Assembly (NCBI GenBank): GCA_046705265.1
Contig: JBJKQL010000136.1
Span: 1 to 64,000, forward strand
Length of the DNA stretch: 64,000 nucleotides
Reading direction: 5' to 3'
Source of the DNA: JAJYTL01 sp046705265
GTDB lineage: Bacteria > Pseudomonadota > Alphaproteobacteria > Ferrovibrionales > Ferrovibrionaceae
Positions 17,540 to 26,612 of this stretch are shown piece by piece (within the stretch, counting starts at the first letter, position 1; every line of letters starts with the position of its first letter). The notes under the pieces are model-generated. The model had not been told where the DNA came from. It was given only the letters and a program-made list of their open reading frames with translations, and searched no databases. Both the position numbers and the translations under genes were made by a program.

Positions 17540-17906
17540 GCGGCACTCCTTGCTCGGGCCGACCACGCGGGGCGCATCGCCGTCTCGACATGGAACGCTC
17601 TCCCTCAGCGCAAGGAACAATGGTCCGCGCCCCATTATGCGGCGTTTCAGGGGCTCCGTTGGATATCGCTGATAATGTCGCAAGGCTTATGCCAACCTCC
17701 GGCGCCTGGACTGCATAGGTCGGACGCCGGAATGTGATGCGAGGTCTTCTGAGACGCGGAGCGAATAAGGAGCTGGTGCGTGATCGGAGTTCGCCTCTCG
17801 GCAGCCGACCCTTAAATCATTCGAAGGTTCGATGAGGCTAATTTTTGGGCAGAATTGGTGCTAATTTTGCAGATCTCTCTATCGGTGATAATGGGTGACC
17901 GTCTCT
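17540..17906 (-). other. Intergenic region with biuH promoter
   Basis: This 367-base stretch between hyuB and biuH contains a minus-strand sigma-54 promoter (17680-17694). The remainder is AT-richer than its neighbours near 17810-17890 and shows no gene. Confidence 0.6.
17680..17694 (-). promoter_or_regulatory. Sigma-54 promoter of biuH
   Basis: Read on the minus strand, TGGCATAAGCCTTGC matches TGGCAYR-N4-TTGC with GG and GC exactly 10 bases apart. The predicted start is near 17668, about 130 bases before the biuH ATG. It implies that biuret hydrolysis is switched on by nitrogen limitation, in parallel with urea uptake. Confidence 0.72.
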
Positions 17907-19652
17907 TTATCCGATCCCATCGCGCAAACGGAGGCTTTCCACCGCGTCCACGCTGCCGTCGGGCTTGAGGACGACACCATAATCGTGGCGCGCGGCAAGG
18001 GGGGAAATCAGCCCGTCCCGGACATTGGCGGCTACGGTTTCGGGGTCTCGGGTCCGTGGATCACCGATGCCGCCACCCCCCGGCAGTTCCAGGCGAATGA
18101 AATCGCCGCCCGGCACCGTCTGGCGCCCCTTGGGCCGGATCGGCCGGCCGGAGAGCAGGCTGACCTGCCCTGCGGCACCCGAGCTGCCGCCCTCGCGGCC
18201 CCGTGCCGGATTGTAGATACGCTCGAAATTGCACAGCATCGTAATCGGCATGCCGTCCGCGCCGCCGAGTTCGATCACTTGGCCAAGGCCGCCGCGGTAG
18301 CGGCCGGCCCCGCCTGAATCCTCGCGGAACTCGCGGCGGCGGAAGAAGACCGGGGCAGTGCTCTCGGTCACCTCCACAGGGATGGTGCGGACGCCACTCG
18401 GAAAGGCGGTAACGTCGAGTCCATCCTTGCCCGGTCTCGCACCGGTGCCGCCGCAGTGAAAAATCACCGTCGAGAACGGCGGCATTGGCGGCACGTTGGT
18501 TGCCGTCCCGATTTCATCGACCAGCGAGCCACCGCCCGAGATTTGCGGATTCCACAAGGACGATGCGCCTTCCGCCGGAACGCCGCCCGGTATCACGCCT
18601 TCAAGACAGCCGAGCACGACATCCGGCAGCATGTGACCGACGGTGTGCCGTGCCGCGACTGCCCAGGGCCGCTCTACGTTCAGAACCGAGCCCTTTGGCG
18701 CGCTCACCGTGATCGGGTCAAGGGAACCAGCATTGTTCGGTACATCCGGTGCCACCACGCATTTCACGCCGTACGCGGTATAAGCGAGACAATAATTGTA
18801 AACGACGTTGATACCGTAAGAGCTGGCCGGGGAGGTGCCGTCAAAGTCGACATGAATGCCCTCTTCCGAGATGGTGAGGGCCGCATTCAATTCGAGCGGT
18901 TTGTCGTAGCCGTCCATGGTGAGACGGTTACGATAGGTGCCCTCCGGCAACTTATGGATGGCGGCAAGTGTCGCCGCCCTCGAAGAGGAGACGATCCATT
19001 CTCCAAGCGCCTCAAGATCGCTGATGCCGAATTCCATCATCATCGCGAGCAACCGGCGCCCCCCCTCGTCGTTGCAGGCCGCAAGTGCATAGATATCGCC
19101 TTCGACCTGCAAGGGTTCGCGCACATTGGCGCGCAGAATGCGGAGAAGATCTTCGTTCATCCGCCCGCGGGTCGCGAGCGGCATGATCGGCACAGCGAGG
19201 CCTTCCTCGAAGACCTGACGGCCGTCAGGCCCCATGCCAAGACCACCGATGTCGACCACGTGTACCGTCGCGGCGAACAACCCGACCGGCCGTCCGCCGA
19301 GGAAGGTCGGGCTGACGACAGTGAAATCGTGCAGGTGGCCGCAGGTGAGCCAGGGGTCATTGGTGATGTAATGATCGCCTTCGCTCATCGCGGCAAGGGG
19401 GTAGACGGCAAGGAAATTCTGCACCGCCATGGCCATGGAATTGACATGCCCGGGCGTGCCCGTCACAGCTTGAGCCAGCATCCGTCCTTCGGCGTCGAAG
19501 ACGCCGGCGGAAAGGTCGCCTGCCTCGCGCACTGACGTGGAGAAGGCGGTCCGCACCAGCGTTTGAGCCTGTTCCTCGACGACCGCGATCAGCCGGCTCC
19601 ACATGATTTGGATCTGGATTTGAACGAGTCCGTCTCTGGCGTCGATTGGCAT
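17907..19652 (-). CDS. hyuB: Hydantoinase B / 5-oxoprolinase-type beta subunit
   Basis: Large subunit of the ATP-dependent hydantoinase/oxoprolinase/acetone carboxylase-like family, 581 residues from ATG 19652. Typical segments are SVREAGDLSAGVFDAEGRM, GHVNSMAM, HYITNDPWLTCGHLHDF and the glycine-rich C-terminus PGGGGIGDPRTRDP. The frame is open to 19682. It is directly downstream of, and translationally adjacent to, hyuA. It probably opens a cyclic or linear ureide (hydantoin-like) with ATP. The true substrate cannot be read from sequence. Confidence 0.87.
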   Translation of the reverse strand: MPIDARDGLVQIQIQIMWSRLIAVVEEQAQTLVRTAFSTSVREAGDLSAGVFDAEGRMLAQAVTGTPGHVNSMAMAVQNFLAVYPLAAMSEGDHYITNDPWLTCGHLHDFTVVSPTFLGGRPVGLFAATVHVVDIGGLGMGPDGRQVFEEGLAVPIMPLATRGRMNEDLLRILRANVREPLQVEGDIYALAACNDEGGRRLLAMMMEFGISDLEALGEWIVSSSRAATLAAIHKLPEGTYRNRLTMDGYDKPLELNAALTISEEGIHVDFDGTSPASSYGINVVYNYCLAYTAYGVKCVVAPDVPNNAGSLDPITVSAPKGSVLNVERPWAVAARHTVGHMLPDVVLGCLEGVIPGGVPAEGASSLWNPQISGGGSLVDEIGTATNVPPMPPFSTVIFHCGGTGARPGKDGLDVTAFPSGVRTIPVEVTESTAPVFFRRREFREDSGGAGRYRGGLGQVIELGGADGMPITMLCNFERIYNPARGREGGSSGAAGQVSLLSGRPIRPKGRQTVPGGDFIRLELPGGGGIGDPRTRDPETVAANVRDGLISPLAARHDYGVVLKPDGSVDAVESLRLRDGIG

Positions 19653-19656
19653 TGGC

Positions 19657-21726
19657 TCAATCCTTCTTTCGCCGCAAGTCAATATAGCCGAAGCAGTTGA
19701 TTATCGCCTCGAAGGCTTCGCTTACCAGGGTGTTGGTCTCGTCTTCGGCAATTACCGCCGGACCTGAGATCCGGGCGCCGGGCTCGAGATCGGGTCGCCA
19801 GTAAAGTCCAGCATCGACGAACTTGCCTTGCACCGAATCGAATAGCAGTCTTCGGCCGAGCGGCGGTGGTGCGTGATCGCGAATTGCTACCGGGGATTCG
19901 TGTTGCGCTTTGGGCGGTGTGCCTAAAACCATCACCCAGCTCACCACTTCCGGCTCGACGCCGGGCACGACGCGGCTATAAAGCCGGCGATAGGCTGCTT
20001 CGAAAGCAGCCGCCAATGTCTCGCCGTCGCTATCGCCGAATTCGCGGGTCGGGATCGGAACGCGAATTTCATGGCCCTGGCCCCGATAGCGCATGAAGGC
20101 GGCACGCCCCTCGACCAACGCGTCATCACCGGCGCCGCGGCGGACAATCGGCTCTGCCTCGGCCCGCATCTCCGCGAACAGCCGGTTCGCGGCCCCGGCG
20201 TCGAAATTCCCGAGGCGCTGCAGGCGGCTTCGCACGATCTCATAGGCGATGGGAGCGCGCAGGAAGCCGATCGCCGATCCGACGCCGGCGTTCCGCGGCA
20301 CCAGCACATGGGAAATGCCGAGCTTTTCGGCGATTCGCGCGGCATGAAGCGGCGCCGCGCCGCCGAAAGCGATCAGGGTCCGCTCGCTCACGTTCTTGCC
20401 GCTTTCGATGGCGTGAACGCGGGCCGCGTTCGCCATGTTTTCGTCGACCATCTCGCTGATTGCGAGCGCGGCCAGGGCTGGCGGCAGGTCAAGTGGTGCG
20501 CCAATATCGCGCGCAATCGACCGGTTTGCCGCATCGCCATAAAGTTTGAGGCGGCCGCCGGAAAAGGTCTCGGGATTAACCCGCCCGAGCACGAGATCGG
20601 CGTCGGTCACGGTTGGCGCCCCGCCGCCCTGGCCATAGCAGGCGGGTCCCGGCTCGGCGCCAGCGCTTTCAGGCCCGACGGCGACGCGGCCCAAGGCGTC
20701 GACCCTGGCGATCGAACCGCCACCAGCGCCGATCTCTACCATTTCGATCACCGGGATACGGAGCGGGAGGCCACTCCCTTTCTTGAACCGGTACATGCGG
20801 GCCACCTCGAAAACCCGATTGGTCTGTGGCGTGCCGTTGTCGATCAGGCAGATTTTCGCTGTCGTGCCGCCCATGTCGAAGGAAAGCACCTTGTCAAGAC
20901 TGCCGATTGCAGCGATATGACTGGCGAAAATTGCGCCACCGGCCGGGCCCGATTCGACGAGGCGCACGGGAAATCGGATGGCGGTGTCTACTGCCATCAG
21001 CCCGCCGGCCGAGGTCATGAGAAAGAGCGGGCTGGTGAAACCAGTGGCGCTTAGTTCGCGTTCAAGCCGCCGCAGGTAACGACCGATGACGGGCTGCACA
21101 TAGGCATTGGCACAAGCGGTGGAAAAACGCTCGTATTCCCGCATTTCCGGCGAGATTTCGCCTGACAGCGTGATCGGCAGGTCGGGCAGGCGGCGGCGCA
21201 GAATTTCGGCCGCTTGCCGCTCATGTGCGGAGTTGATGTAACTATGAAGGAAGCCGATGGCAACGGCCTCGATATCTTCGCGTTCGATCAGCGCCGCGAC
21301 GGCCTCAACGCCGTCCGTGGCCAGGGGTGTGATCACCTGACCTGAAGCGCCGATCCGTTCGCGCACGACGAACCGGTGACGGCGCGGCACCAAAGGCGGC
21401 GGCAGATCGATGGAAAGGTCGTATTGCTCGAAGCGGTTTTCCTGGCGGATTTCGATTGTATCGCGAAAACCTTCGGTCGTGACTAAGGCCGTCTTGGCCC
21501 CCTTGCGTTCGATCAGCGCGTTGGTCGCGAGCGTCGTCCCGTGAACAATCAGCGCGATGTCGCGAGGAGCCAGTTCTGCTTCCTGCAAGACCGAGTGGAT
21601 GCCGGCCAGCACGCTGGCTTCCGGTGCCTTCGGGGTGGTGAGGACCTTGGTGGTGACGCGCCGCGGCCCGGCTTCGAGCACGACATCGGTAAATGTGCCA
21701 CCGACATCGACGCCGAGGCGTGCCAT
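19657..21726 (-). CDS. hyuA: Hydantoinase A / 5-oxoprolinase-type alpha subunit
   Basis: ATP-binding subunit that pairs with HyuB, 689 residues. The ASKHA-type ATPase motifs are visible: GVDVGGTFTDVVL at the N-terminus, HGTTLATNALIERKG, and FDMGGTTAKICLI followed by EIGAGGGSIA. The start at ATG 21726 (MARLGVDVGG) is preferred over ATG 21744, since the fold begins immediately. The stop lies four bases upstream of the hyuB ATG. With biuH and a second hydrolase downstream it suggests a pathway for cyclic ureides or urea condensates. Confidence 0.87.
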   Translation of the reverse strand: MARLGVDVGGTFTDVVLEAGPRRVTTKVLTTPKAPEASVLAGIHSVLQEAELAPRDIALIVHGTTLATNALIERKGAKTALVTTEGFRDTIEIRQENRFEQYDLSIDLPPPLVPRRHRFVVRERIGASGQVITPLATDGVEAVAALIEREDIEAVAIGFLHSYINSAHERQAAEILRRRLPDLPITLSGEISPEMREYERFSTACANAYVQPVIGRYLRRLERELSATGFTSPLFLMTSAGGLMAVDTAIRFPVRLVESGPAGGAIFASHIAAIGSLDKVLSFDMGGTTAKICLIDNGTPQTNRVFEVARMYRFKKGSGLPLRIPVIEMVEIGAGGGSIARVDALGRVAVGPESAGAEPGPACYGQGGGAPTVTDADLVLGRVNPETFSGGRLKLYGDAANRSIARDIGAPLDLPPALAALAISEMVDENMANAARVHAIESGKNVSERTLIAFGGAAPLHAARIAEKLGISHVLVPRNAGVGSAIGFLRAPIAYEIVRSRLQRLGNFDAGAANRLFAEMRAEAEPIVRRGAGDDALVEGRAAFMRYRGQGHEIRVPIPTREFGDSDGETLAAAFEAAYRRLYSRVVPGVEPEVVSWVMVLGTPPKAQHESPVAIRDHAPPPLGRRLLFDSVQGKFVDAGLYWRPDLEPGARISGPAVIAEDETNTLVSEAFEAIINCFGYIDLRRKKD

Positions 21727-21968
21727 GGGACGGTGATCGAGCATAGGGAGAATAAGACGCCGAAAACGCGGGAAAAAACAAGCTGGGAGGAGGGATCGGT
21801 GTTAGTGGAATGCGGCCGCTATGCCGCGGCGGACAATTACCTTTATGCCACCTGAACCGCAGAGGTGTTCGTGCGACGGATATGACACGGGCCTGCGCTA
21901 TCCCGTCGTGCAAAACGGCCTACGGTTTGCCGTGCAGCGTGTTCGAATTCATCCCGGCACCGCCGTAT

Positions 21969-22247
21969 TCAGCTGTGGTTAACCGTCTCCTCGGTCCGGA
22001 TAGAGGTTACCGTCTTCTCGCTTTCCTCGCCCTTTGGCGCAATGGCCGGCCGCTCGGTCTGGGCCCGGGTGTCGGCCGGTCTGCTTGGCTGTGTGGGTGC
22101 CGCTTCCGGTGTTTCGCGCATCGCTTGCTTGAAGTTCTTGATACCTTGGGCCAAATCGCCGGCTACTCTTGGCAGTTTGCCGGTGCCGAAGACAAGCGCC
22201 ACGACCACCAATAAGATGAGCAGATGCCAGATGCTGAAGTCAAACAT
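21969..22247 (-). CDS. tatA: Sec-independent (Tat) translocase subunit TatA
   Basis: A 92-residue protein with one N-terminal membrane helix (FSIWHLLILLVVVALVFGTG), the GKLPRVAGDLAQGIKNFK amphipathic helix typical of TatA, and a polar tail. GGAG precedes ATG 22247. It exports folded proteins with TatBC. No tatB or tatC is adjacent here, so tatA stands alone in this organism, as in some Rhodospirillales. The FK pair and short tail fit TatA better than TatB. Confidence 0.85.
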   Translation of the reverse strand: MFDFSIWHLLILLVVVALVFGTGKLPRVAGDLAQGIKNFKQAMRETPEAAPTQPSRPADTRAQTERPAIAPKGEESEKTVTSIRTEETVNHS

Positions 22248-22445
22248 AACCAACTCCGTCGACTGAAAATCCCGCCTCTCGACTGGATCATCGCAAATCC
22301 GGCTTCACAATACAATTAAGGCTTTTCCGATTTTGGTCGAGGGGAAATGCGAACATCGCGAGCTTTGGTTTAGAGGTCCGCGCGTCATGGCTTCGCCACC
22401 CTCCATGGCCTCGCCAAAGGGCGGCCGATCCGCTACCCTTGGCCT

Positions 22446-22832
22446 ATGAAGCTGCTTGATCGCCGCAGTATCTTGATCGCTTTGTTGTTGCCGGCCGGAA
22501 TGGCGGCGGTCTCGTCTGCTATGGGCCGGCCGGCCGGGTCGCCCACCTATATCTACGGCACAGCCGATCTGCCGCTGATGCCGGGCCTGCGCGAGATTCC
22601 GCAAAACGCCGTTGTCTTCGACGAGCCAAGCGGTCTCGTCGTGGAGGCCGATGCGGTGGGTCGTGGCATGACGCCATCCGCGATCGCCGGCTTCTATCGT
22701 AAAACCCTGCCTGAGCTTGGCTGGCATGAGGCGCGACCGCTCGTCTTCACGCGAGGCGGTGAACGGCTGCAATTAACCATCGACCGCCGGCGTGGCGGAG
22801 CGATGGTGCATTTTGACCTCGTGCCAGGTTGA
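22446..22832 (+). CDS. Secreted hypothetical protein upstream of enoyl-CoA hydratase
   Basis: A 128-residue protein with an N-terminal hydrophobic segment after MKLLDRR that looks like a signal peptide or anchor. The mature part has an alternating pattern (VVFDEPSGLVVEADAVG, GFYRKTLPELGWHEA) typical of small periplasmic beta-rich proteins. No family is recognised and no strong ribosome site is visible. It lies 80 bases before the hydratase gene in the same direction. Confidence 0.6.
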   Translation: MKLLDRRSILIALLLPAGMAAVSSAMGRPAGSPTYIYGTADLPLMPGLREIPQNAVVFDEPSGLVVEADAVGRGMTPSAIAGFYRKTLPELGWHEARPLVFTRGGERLQLTIDRRRGGAMVHFDLVPG

Positions 22833-22912
22833 GCGTGGCATCGAAATGGCGCCGGCCGGATTCATTCATTTGTTGAACATCGTCCGTCAGCCGAAAATCC
22901 GAGGAACCTGCC

Positions 22913-23695
22913 ATGGTCGAAAGCTATCGATTTCTGATTACTGAAAAGAAGGGTGCCGTCGGGCTGATCCGGCTCAACCGGCCGGACGCGTTGAACGCCC
23001 TTTGCACCGATCTGATGAAGGAACTGACGCAAGCCGTTGATGATTTCGAGGCGGACGACGCCATCGGTTGTCTGGTCGTCACCGGTTCGGACAAGGCATT
23101 TGCTGCCGGAGCGGATATCAAGGAAATGCAGTCCAAGACGTATATCGAAGTTTACGGCGAGGATTTCATTACCGCCAATTGGGAGTGCATCGCGCGATGC
23201 CGCAAGCCCGTGATCGCCGCGGTCGCCGGTTATGCGTTGGGCGGCGGCTGTGAACTCGCGATGATGTGCGATTTCATCCTTGCCGCCGATACCGCGAAAT
23301 TCGGCCAGCCGGAAATCAACCTTGGCACATTACCCGGCGCTGGCGGCACGCAGCGGCTGACGCGCTTCGTCGGCAAGTCGAAGGCGATGGAAATGTGCCT
23401 GACTGGGCGAATGATGGACGCCGCCGAAGCGGAACGCGCCGGTCTCGTCAGCCGGGTGGTGCCAGGGGCACAGCTTCTCGACGAAGCGCTAAAAGTTGCG
23501 GCCGGGATTGCTGCGAAGTCGCATCCTGTGCTCATGATGGCGAAGGAATCCGTCAATCGTGCCTATGAAACAACGCTCGCCGAAGGCGTTCGTTTTGAGC
23601 GTCGGCTGTTTCATTCCACTTTCGCGCTTGAGGACCGCAGCGAAGGTATGGCGGCCTTCATCGCCAAGCGCAAACCGAGCTTCCAGAACCGCTGA
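22913..23695 (+). CDS. Enoyl-CoA hydratase
   Basis: Crotonase-fold hydratase of fatty-acid beta-oxidation, 260 residues. The oxyanion-hole regions AAGADIKEM and GGGCELAMMCD and the substrate-binding stretch FGQPEINLGTLPGAGGTQ are intact. The two catalytic glutamates (in GGGCEL and GQPE) are present. It is 82 bases upstream of rpsT, an arrangement I recall from other Rhodospirillales. The physiological substrate (short-chain fatty acyl or PHB-cycle intermediate) is not determined. Confidence 0.9.
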   Translation: MVESYRFLITEKKGAVGLIRLNRPDALNALCTDLMKELTQAVDDFEADDAIGCLVVTGSDKAFAAGADIKEMQSKTYIEVYGEDFITANWECIARCRKPVIAAVAGYALGGGCELAMMCDFILAADTAKFGQPEINLGTLPGAGGTQRLTRFVGKSKAMEMCLTGRMMDAAEAERAGLVSRVVPGAQLLDEALKVAAGIAAKSHPVLMMAKESVNRAYETTLAEGVRFERRLFHSTFALEDRSEGMAAFIAKRKPSFQNR

Positions 23696-23777
23696 AAATC
23701 GCTGGGAAAGCCGTTGACGGGGGCTTGCGCCCTCGTTATAACCCGGCATCCCTTTTGGCCTCGGAACTACGTCTGCC

Positions 23778-24062
23778 ATGCTTCGTCACGAATCAGCTAA
23801 GAAGCGCACGCGCCAGATCAAGAAACGGACGGTGGTCAACCGCGCCCGCGTTTCGCGCGTTCGCACCTTCGTCCGCAAGGTCGAACTGGCGATCGCGAGC
23901 GGCGACGCCGAGGCCGCACGCTCGGCTTTGCGTGCGGCGCAACCGGAAATCGATCGCGGCGTGAGCAAAGGGGTGGTGCCAAAGAACCGGGCCTCGCGCA
24001 AGCTCTCGCGCTTGTCGGCCCGCGTCAAAGCAATGGGCGGATCCGCTACGCCGGTCGCTTGA
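23778..24062 (+). CDS. rpsT: 30S ribosomal protein S20
   Basis: Primary 16S rRNA-binding ribosomal protein, 94 residues. It has the basic N-terminal helix (RHESAKKRTRQIKKRTVVN), the central KVELAIASGDAEAAR region and the C-terminal NRASRKLSRLSARVKAM. Instead of MANHKSA it begins MLRHESA, a minor N-terminal variation. In many alphaproteobacteria rpsT lies close to dnaA, as it does here. Confidence 0.95.
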   Translation: MLRHESAKKRTRQIKKRTVVNRARVSRVRTFVRKVELAIASGDAEAARSALRAAQPEIDRGVSKGVVPKNRASRKLSRLSARVKAMGGSATPVA

Positions 24063-24407
24063 CCAAGATCACAGCCCTAAGCGTCTGATCTGGTGCGGAC
24101 GGCCGCGCCCTTGAGGTGCGGCGGGGCTGGTTTCCGCGCGCCACCGTCGCGGTAAATTAATTCTCACCGCGATCAAATTTTCGGATGACCCATTGCGATT
24201 CGGATTCTTCCTGTTGCACCGCCTCTGGCTCGAGGGTAGGCTTCTTGATCGTTGGTCCACACAGGGCCAAATTTCGCAAACGCCCGTTTGATATTGTCGC
24301 TTCACGATTGTTGTCGCCAGCGGCGTCGCGTGTAGGGGACGCGACCTGCGAAGGCTGGCGGTCTTAATTTTCGGCAGGTCTGGCAGGCGAGATATCAGAG
24401 TGCTCTG
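24063..24407 (+). other. Intergenic region after rpsT
   Basis: A 345-base gap between rpsT and the small gene at 24408. I searched for DnaA boxes (TTATCCACA and its complement), hairpin terminators and genes on both strands and found nothing convincing. The minus-strand open frame at 24069-24488 has no recognisable protein features. Confidence 0.5.
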
Positions 24408-24584
24408 ATGGAAAAAATTGATTTCAGTCTGGGCGATCCATTTAACGAGGAACCAGTCAGCGGCCGGCCAATCAATGCCAGCCAGCAAGATGGTCGCAAA
24501 CCGCGCGCTGTCGTATTGGAGCCTGGGGAAACGAAGAACTGTTCCTCCGGCGCATGTCGTAATGTGAGGGCGGCGATCATATGA
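24408..24584 (+). CDS. Small hypothetical protein coupled to rhodanese gene
   Basis: A 58-residue frame starts at ATG 24408 (MEKIDFSLGDPFNEEPVSG). Its stop overlaps the ATG of the downstream rhodanese gene (ATGA). The composition is that of a natural soluble protein, with a C-terminal CSSGACR cysteine pair preceded by VVLEPGETKN. That segment faintly resembles the strand before the metal site in CDGSH proteins, but the CDGSH motif itself is missing. The overlap suggests translational coupling. The function is unknown. Confidence 0.5.
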   Translation: MEKIDFSLGDPFNEEPVSGRPINASQQDGRKPRAVVLEPGETKNCSSGACRNVRAAII

Positions 24585-25024
24585 ACCCGCTGGAGGCCGG
24601 TGCGCCAGCGGGGTACGCTGGCGATATCCCCGTGCGCGAGGCCTGGACGCGACTGGCGGCAGACGAGCAGGCTGTGCTCGTCGACGTCCGGAGCGATGCG
24701 GAATGGACCTTCGTCGGTGTTCCCGATCTTTCCTCCCTTGGCAAGGCGGTCACCTTCGTGCCGTGGCAGATTTTTCCCGGCATGCGGTTGAACGGTGATT
24801 TTTCGGCCATGCTGCAACGCAGCCTGCCGGAGAAGAGCACCCCGCTGCTTTTTTTATGCCGAAGCGGGGGGCGTTCACGGGCCGCGGCGCAAGCCATGGC
24901 GGCCTTGGGTTATACGAGTTGCTTTAATGTCGCCGGGGGGTTTGAGGGAGATGCCGACGACGAACGCCATCGCGGAGGGGTCAACGGTTGGAAGGCCGAG
25001 GGCCTGCCGTGGCGTCAGAGCTAG
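24581..25024 (+). CDS. Rhodanese-domain sulfurtransferase
   Basis: A single rhodanese domain, 147 residues. The fold begins VREAWTRLAADEQAVLVDVRS, and the active-site loop is CRSGGRSRAA with the catalytic Cys. The C-terminal NGWKAEGLPW is the usual family ending. It carries persulfide sulfur in the cytoplasm; the partner is unknown. It lies between a small cysteine-containing gene and dnaA, and may deliver sulfur to or from that small protein, though this is inference. Confidence 0.85.
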   Translation: MNPLEAGAPAGYAGDIPVREAWTRLAADEQAVLVDVRSDAEWTFVGVPDLSSLGKAVTFVPWQIFPGMRLNGDFSAMLQRSLPEKSTPLLFLCRSGGRSRAAAQAMAALGYTSCFNVAGGFEGDADDERHRGGVNGWKAEGLPWRQS

Positions 25025-25169
25025 GGCCCGGAGTTTGTCGGCCCTGAGAGGTAGGGGCTGAGATTATGGTGTTGCATTGCGGCAGCTTTGGCACGACCCG
25101 TGGACGGCCTCTGCGGGCGGTAGTGTAGAATAGGCCGAGGTGTCTGGGGTGACGACTGACGAGGGGGCA

Positions 25170-26579
25170 ATGACAAGCCAAGCCCATGATTCGTCTGGGG
25201 ATTCGAATGCACAGTGGACGCGTATTCGCGCCCGCTTGCGCACTGAATATGGCGAAGCCGCGTTCAACAGTTGGCTGAAGCCTTTAGCATTGGCCGCAGT
25301 CGATGGTGACGTCGTCGTTATGACCGTGCCGACGCGGTTCATGCGTGATTGGGTAATGACCAACTATGCTGACCGCATACGCGACTTGTGGCGACATGAA
25401 AATCCGCATCTGCGTGGCGCGCGGATCCAGTTCCGCATTCTCGATAATGGCCTGAAGAAGCAAAGCGATGCGCGGCGCCTCGCTGATGATCACCGTGCCG
25501 CCCTGCTGGCTGAAGGCCCGACGGCGCAACTCGGCGAAGCCGGTGACCTTAATTTTGCGGGTTCACTCGATCGTCGCTTCACCTTCGATAATTTTGTGGT
25601 CGGCAAGTCGAACGAACTGGCTCATGCCGCGGCGCGTAAGATCGCGGAGTCGAAGACCGTACCGTTCAATCCCCTTTACATCTATGGGGGCGTCGGTCTC
25701 GGCAAGACGCATCTCATGCATGCGATCGCCTGGCACATCGGCAGTCGCGACCGAAATCGCCGGGTGATTTATCTCTCGGCCGAAAAATTCATGCACCAGT
25801 TTATCCGGGCGCTCCGTTTCAAGAACACGATGGCATTCAAGGATCAGTTCCGTTCGGTCGACGTACTGATGATTGACGATGTTCAGTTCATCGTCGGCAA
25901 GGAATCAACCCAGGAAGAATTCTTCCATACCTTCAACGCACTGGTGGATCAGAACCGGCAGATCGTGATATCGGGCGACCGCTCGCCTTCCGATCTTGAA
26001 GGCATGGAGGAACGGTTGCGTTCGCGGCTCGGCTGGGGCTTGGTTGCCGATATTCATCCATCTGACTATGAACTTCGGCTTGGGATTCTGCAGTCCAAGG
26101 CGCAAATAAACGGAGCCAAGGAAGTTCCCGAGCGTGTCTTGGAATTCCTTGCCCATCGCATCACGTCGAACGTGCGTGAGCTGGAAGGCGCGCTAAACCG
26201 CGTCCTCGCTTACTCCGATCTCGTCGGCCGGCCAATCTCGCTCGAAATGACGCAGGAGGTGCTTCAGGATCTCTTGCGCGCCAATGATCGGCGCATCACG
26301 ATTGAGGAAATCCAGAAGCGGGTTGCCGAACATTACAATATCCGCTTCGCCGATATGTCCTCGGCGCGCCGTGCTCGCGCCGTGGCGCGGCCGCGTCAGG
26401 TCGCCATGTATCTCGCAAAGCAGCTCACATCGCGCAGCCTGCCAGAAATTGGCCGTAAGTTCGGCGGCCGCGATCACACCACCGTGATGCACGCGGTTCG
26501 CAAGGTCGAAGAGTTGCGTGAAACGGATTCCATCTTCGCCGAGGACGTAGAGCTTCTCAAGCGAATGCTTGAAGGCTAA
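25170..26579 (+). CDS. dnaA: Chromosomal replication initiator DnaA
   Basis: Origin-binding AAA+ initiator, 469 residues from ATG 25170, with GAGGGGG about seven bases upstream; an alternative GTG lies at 25140. Domain I (WTRIRARLRTEYGEAAFNSW) is followed by a short linker. The AAA+ core has Walker A GGVGLGKTHL (about residue 173) and Walker B VLMIDDVQF (about 232). Domain IV contains the signature GGRDHTTVMHA (about 431) that contacts DnaA boxes. The flanks are a rhodanese gene and metH, without dnaN or recF. The location may lie near a replication origin, but I see no cluster of DnaA boxes in this window. Confidence 0.96.
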   Translation: MTSQAHDSSGDSNAQWTRIRARLRTEYGEAAFNSWLKPLALAAVDGDVVVMTVPTRFMRDWVMTNYADRIRDLWRHENPHLRGARIQFRILDNGLKKQSDARRLADDHRAALLAEGPTAQLGEAGDLNFAGSLDRRFTFDNFVVGKSNELAHAAARKIAESKTVPFNPLYIYGGVGLGKTHLMHAIAWHIGSRDRNRRVIYLSAEKFMHQFIRALRFKNTMAFKDQFRSVDVLMIDDVQFIVGKESTQEEFFHTFNALVDQNRQIVISGDRSPSDLEGMEERLRSRLGWGLVADIHPSDYELRLGILQSKAQINGAKEVPERVLEFLAHRITSNVRELEGALNRVLAYSDLVGRPISLEMTQEVLQDLLRANDRRITIEEIQKRVAEHYNIRFADMSSARRARAVARPRQVAMYLAKQLTSRSLPEIGRKFGGRDHTTVMHAVRKVEELRETDSIFAEDVELLKRMLEG

Positions 26580-26612
26580 CCGCGCGCGGGTTCGGCGTCT
26601 GGTTTTCAGGGC

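Noticed and set aside
17740..17906. A possible tRNA near the GGTTCGA sequence upstream of biuH
   Set aside because: No cloverleaf stems or 3' acceptor pairing could be drawn around it.
24069..24488. A 139-residue minus-strand open frame downstream of rpsT
   Set aside because: The translation is low-complexity and basic, and it overlaps the more convincing plus-strand small gene at 24408.
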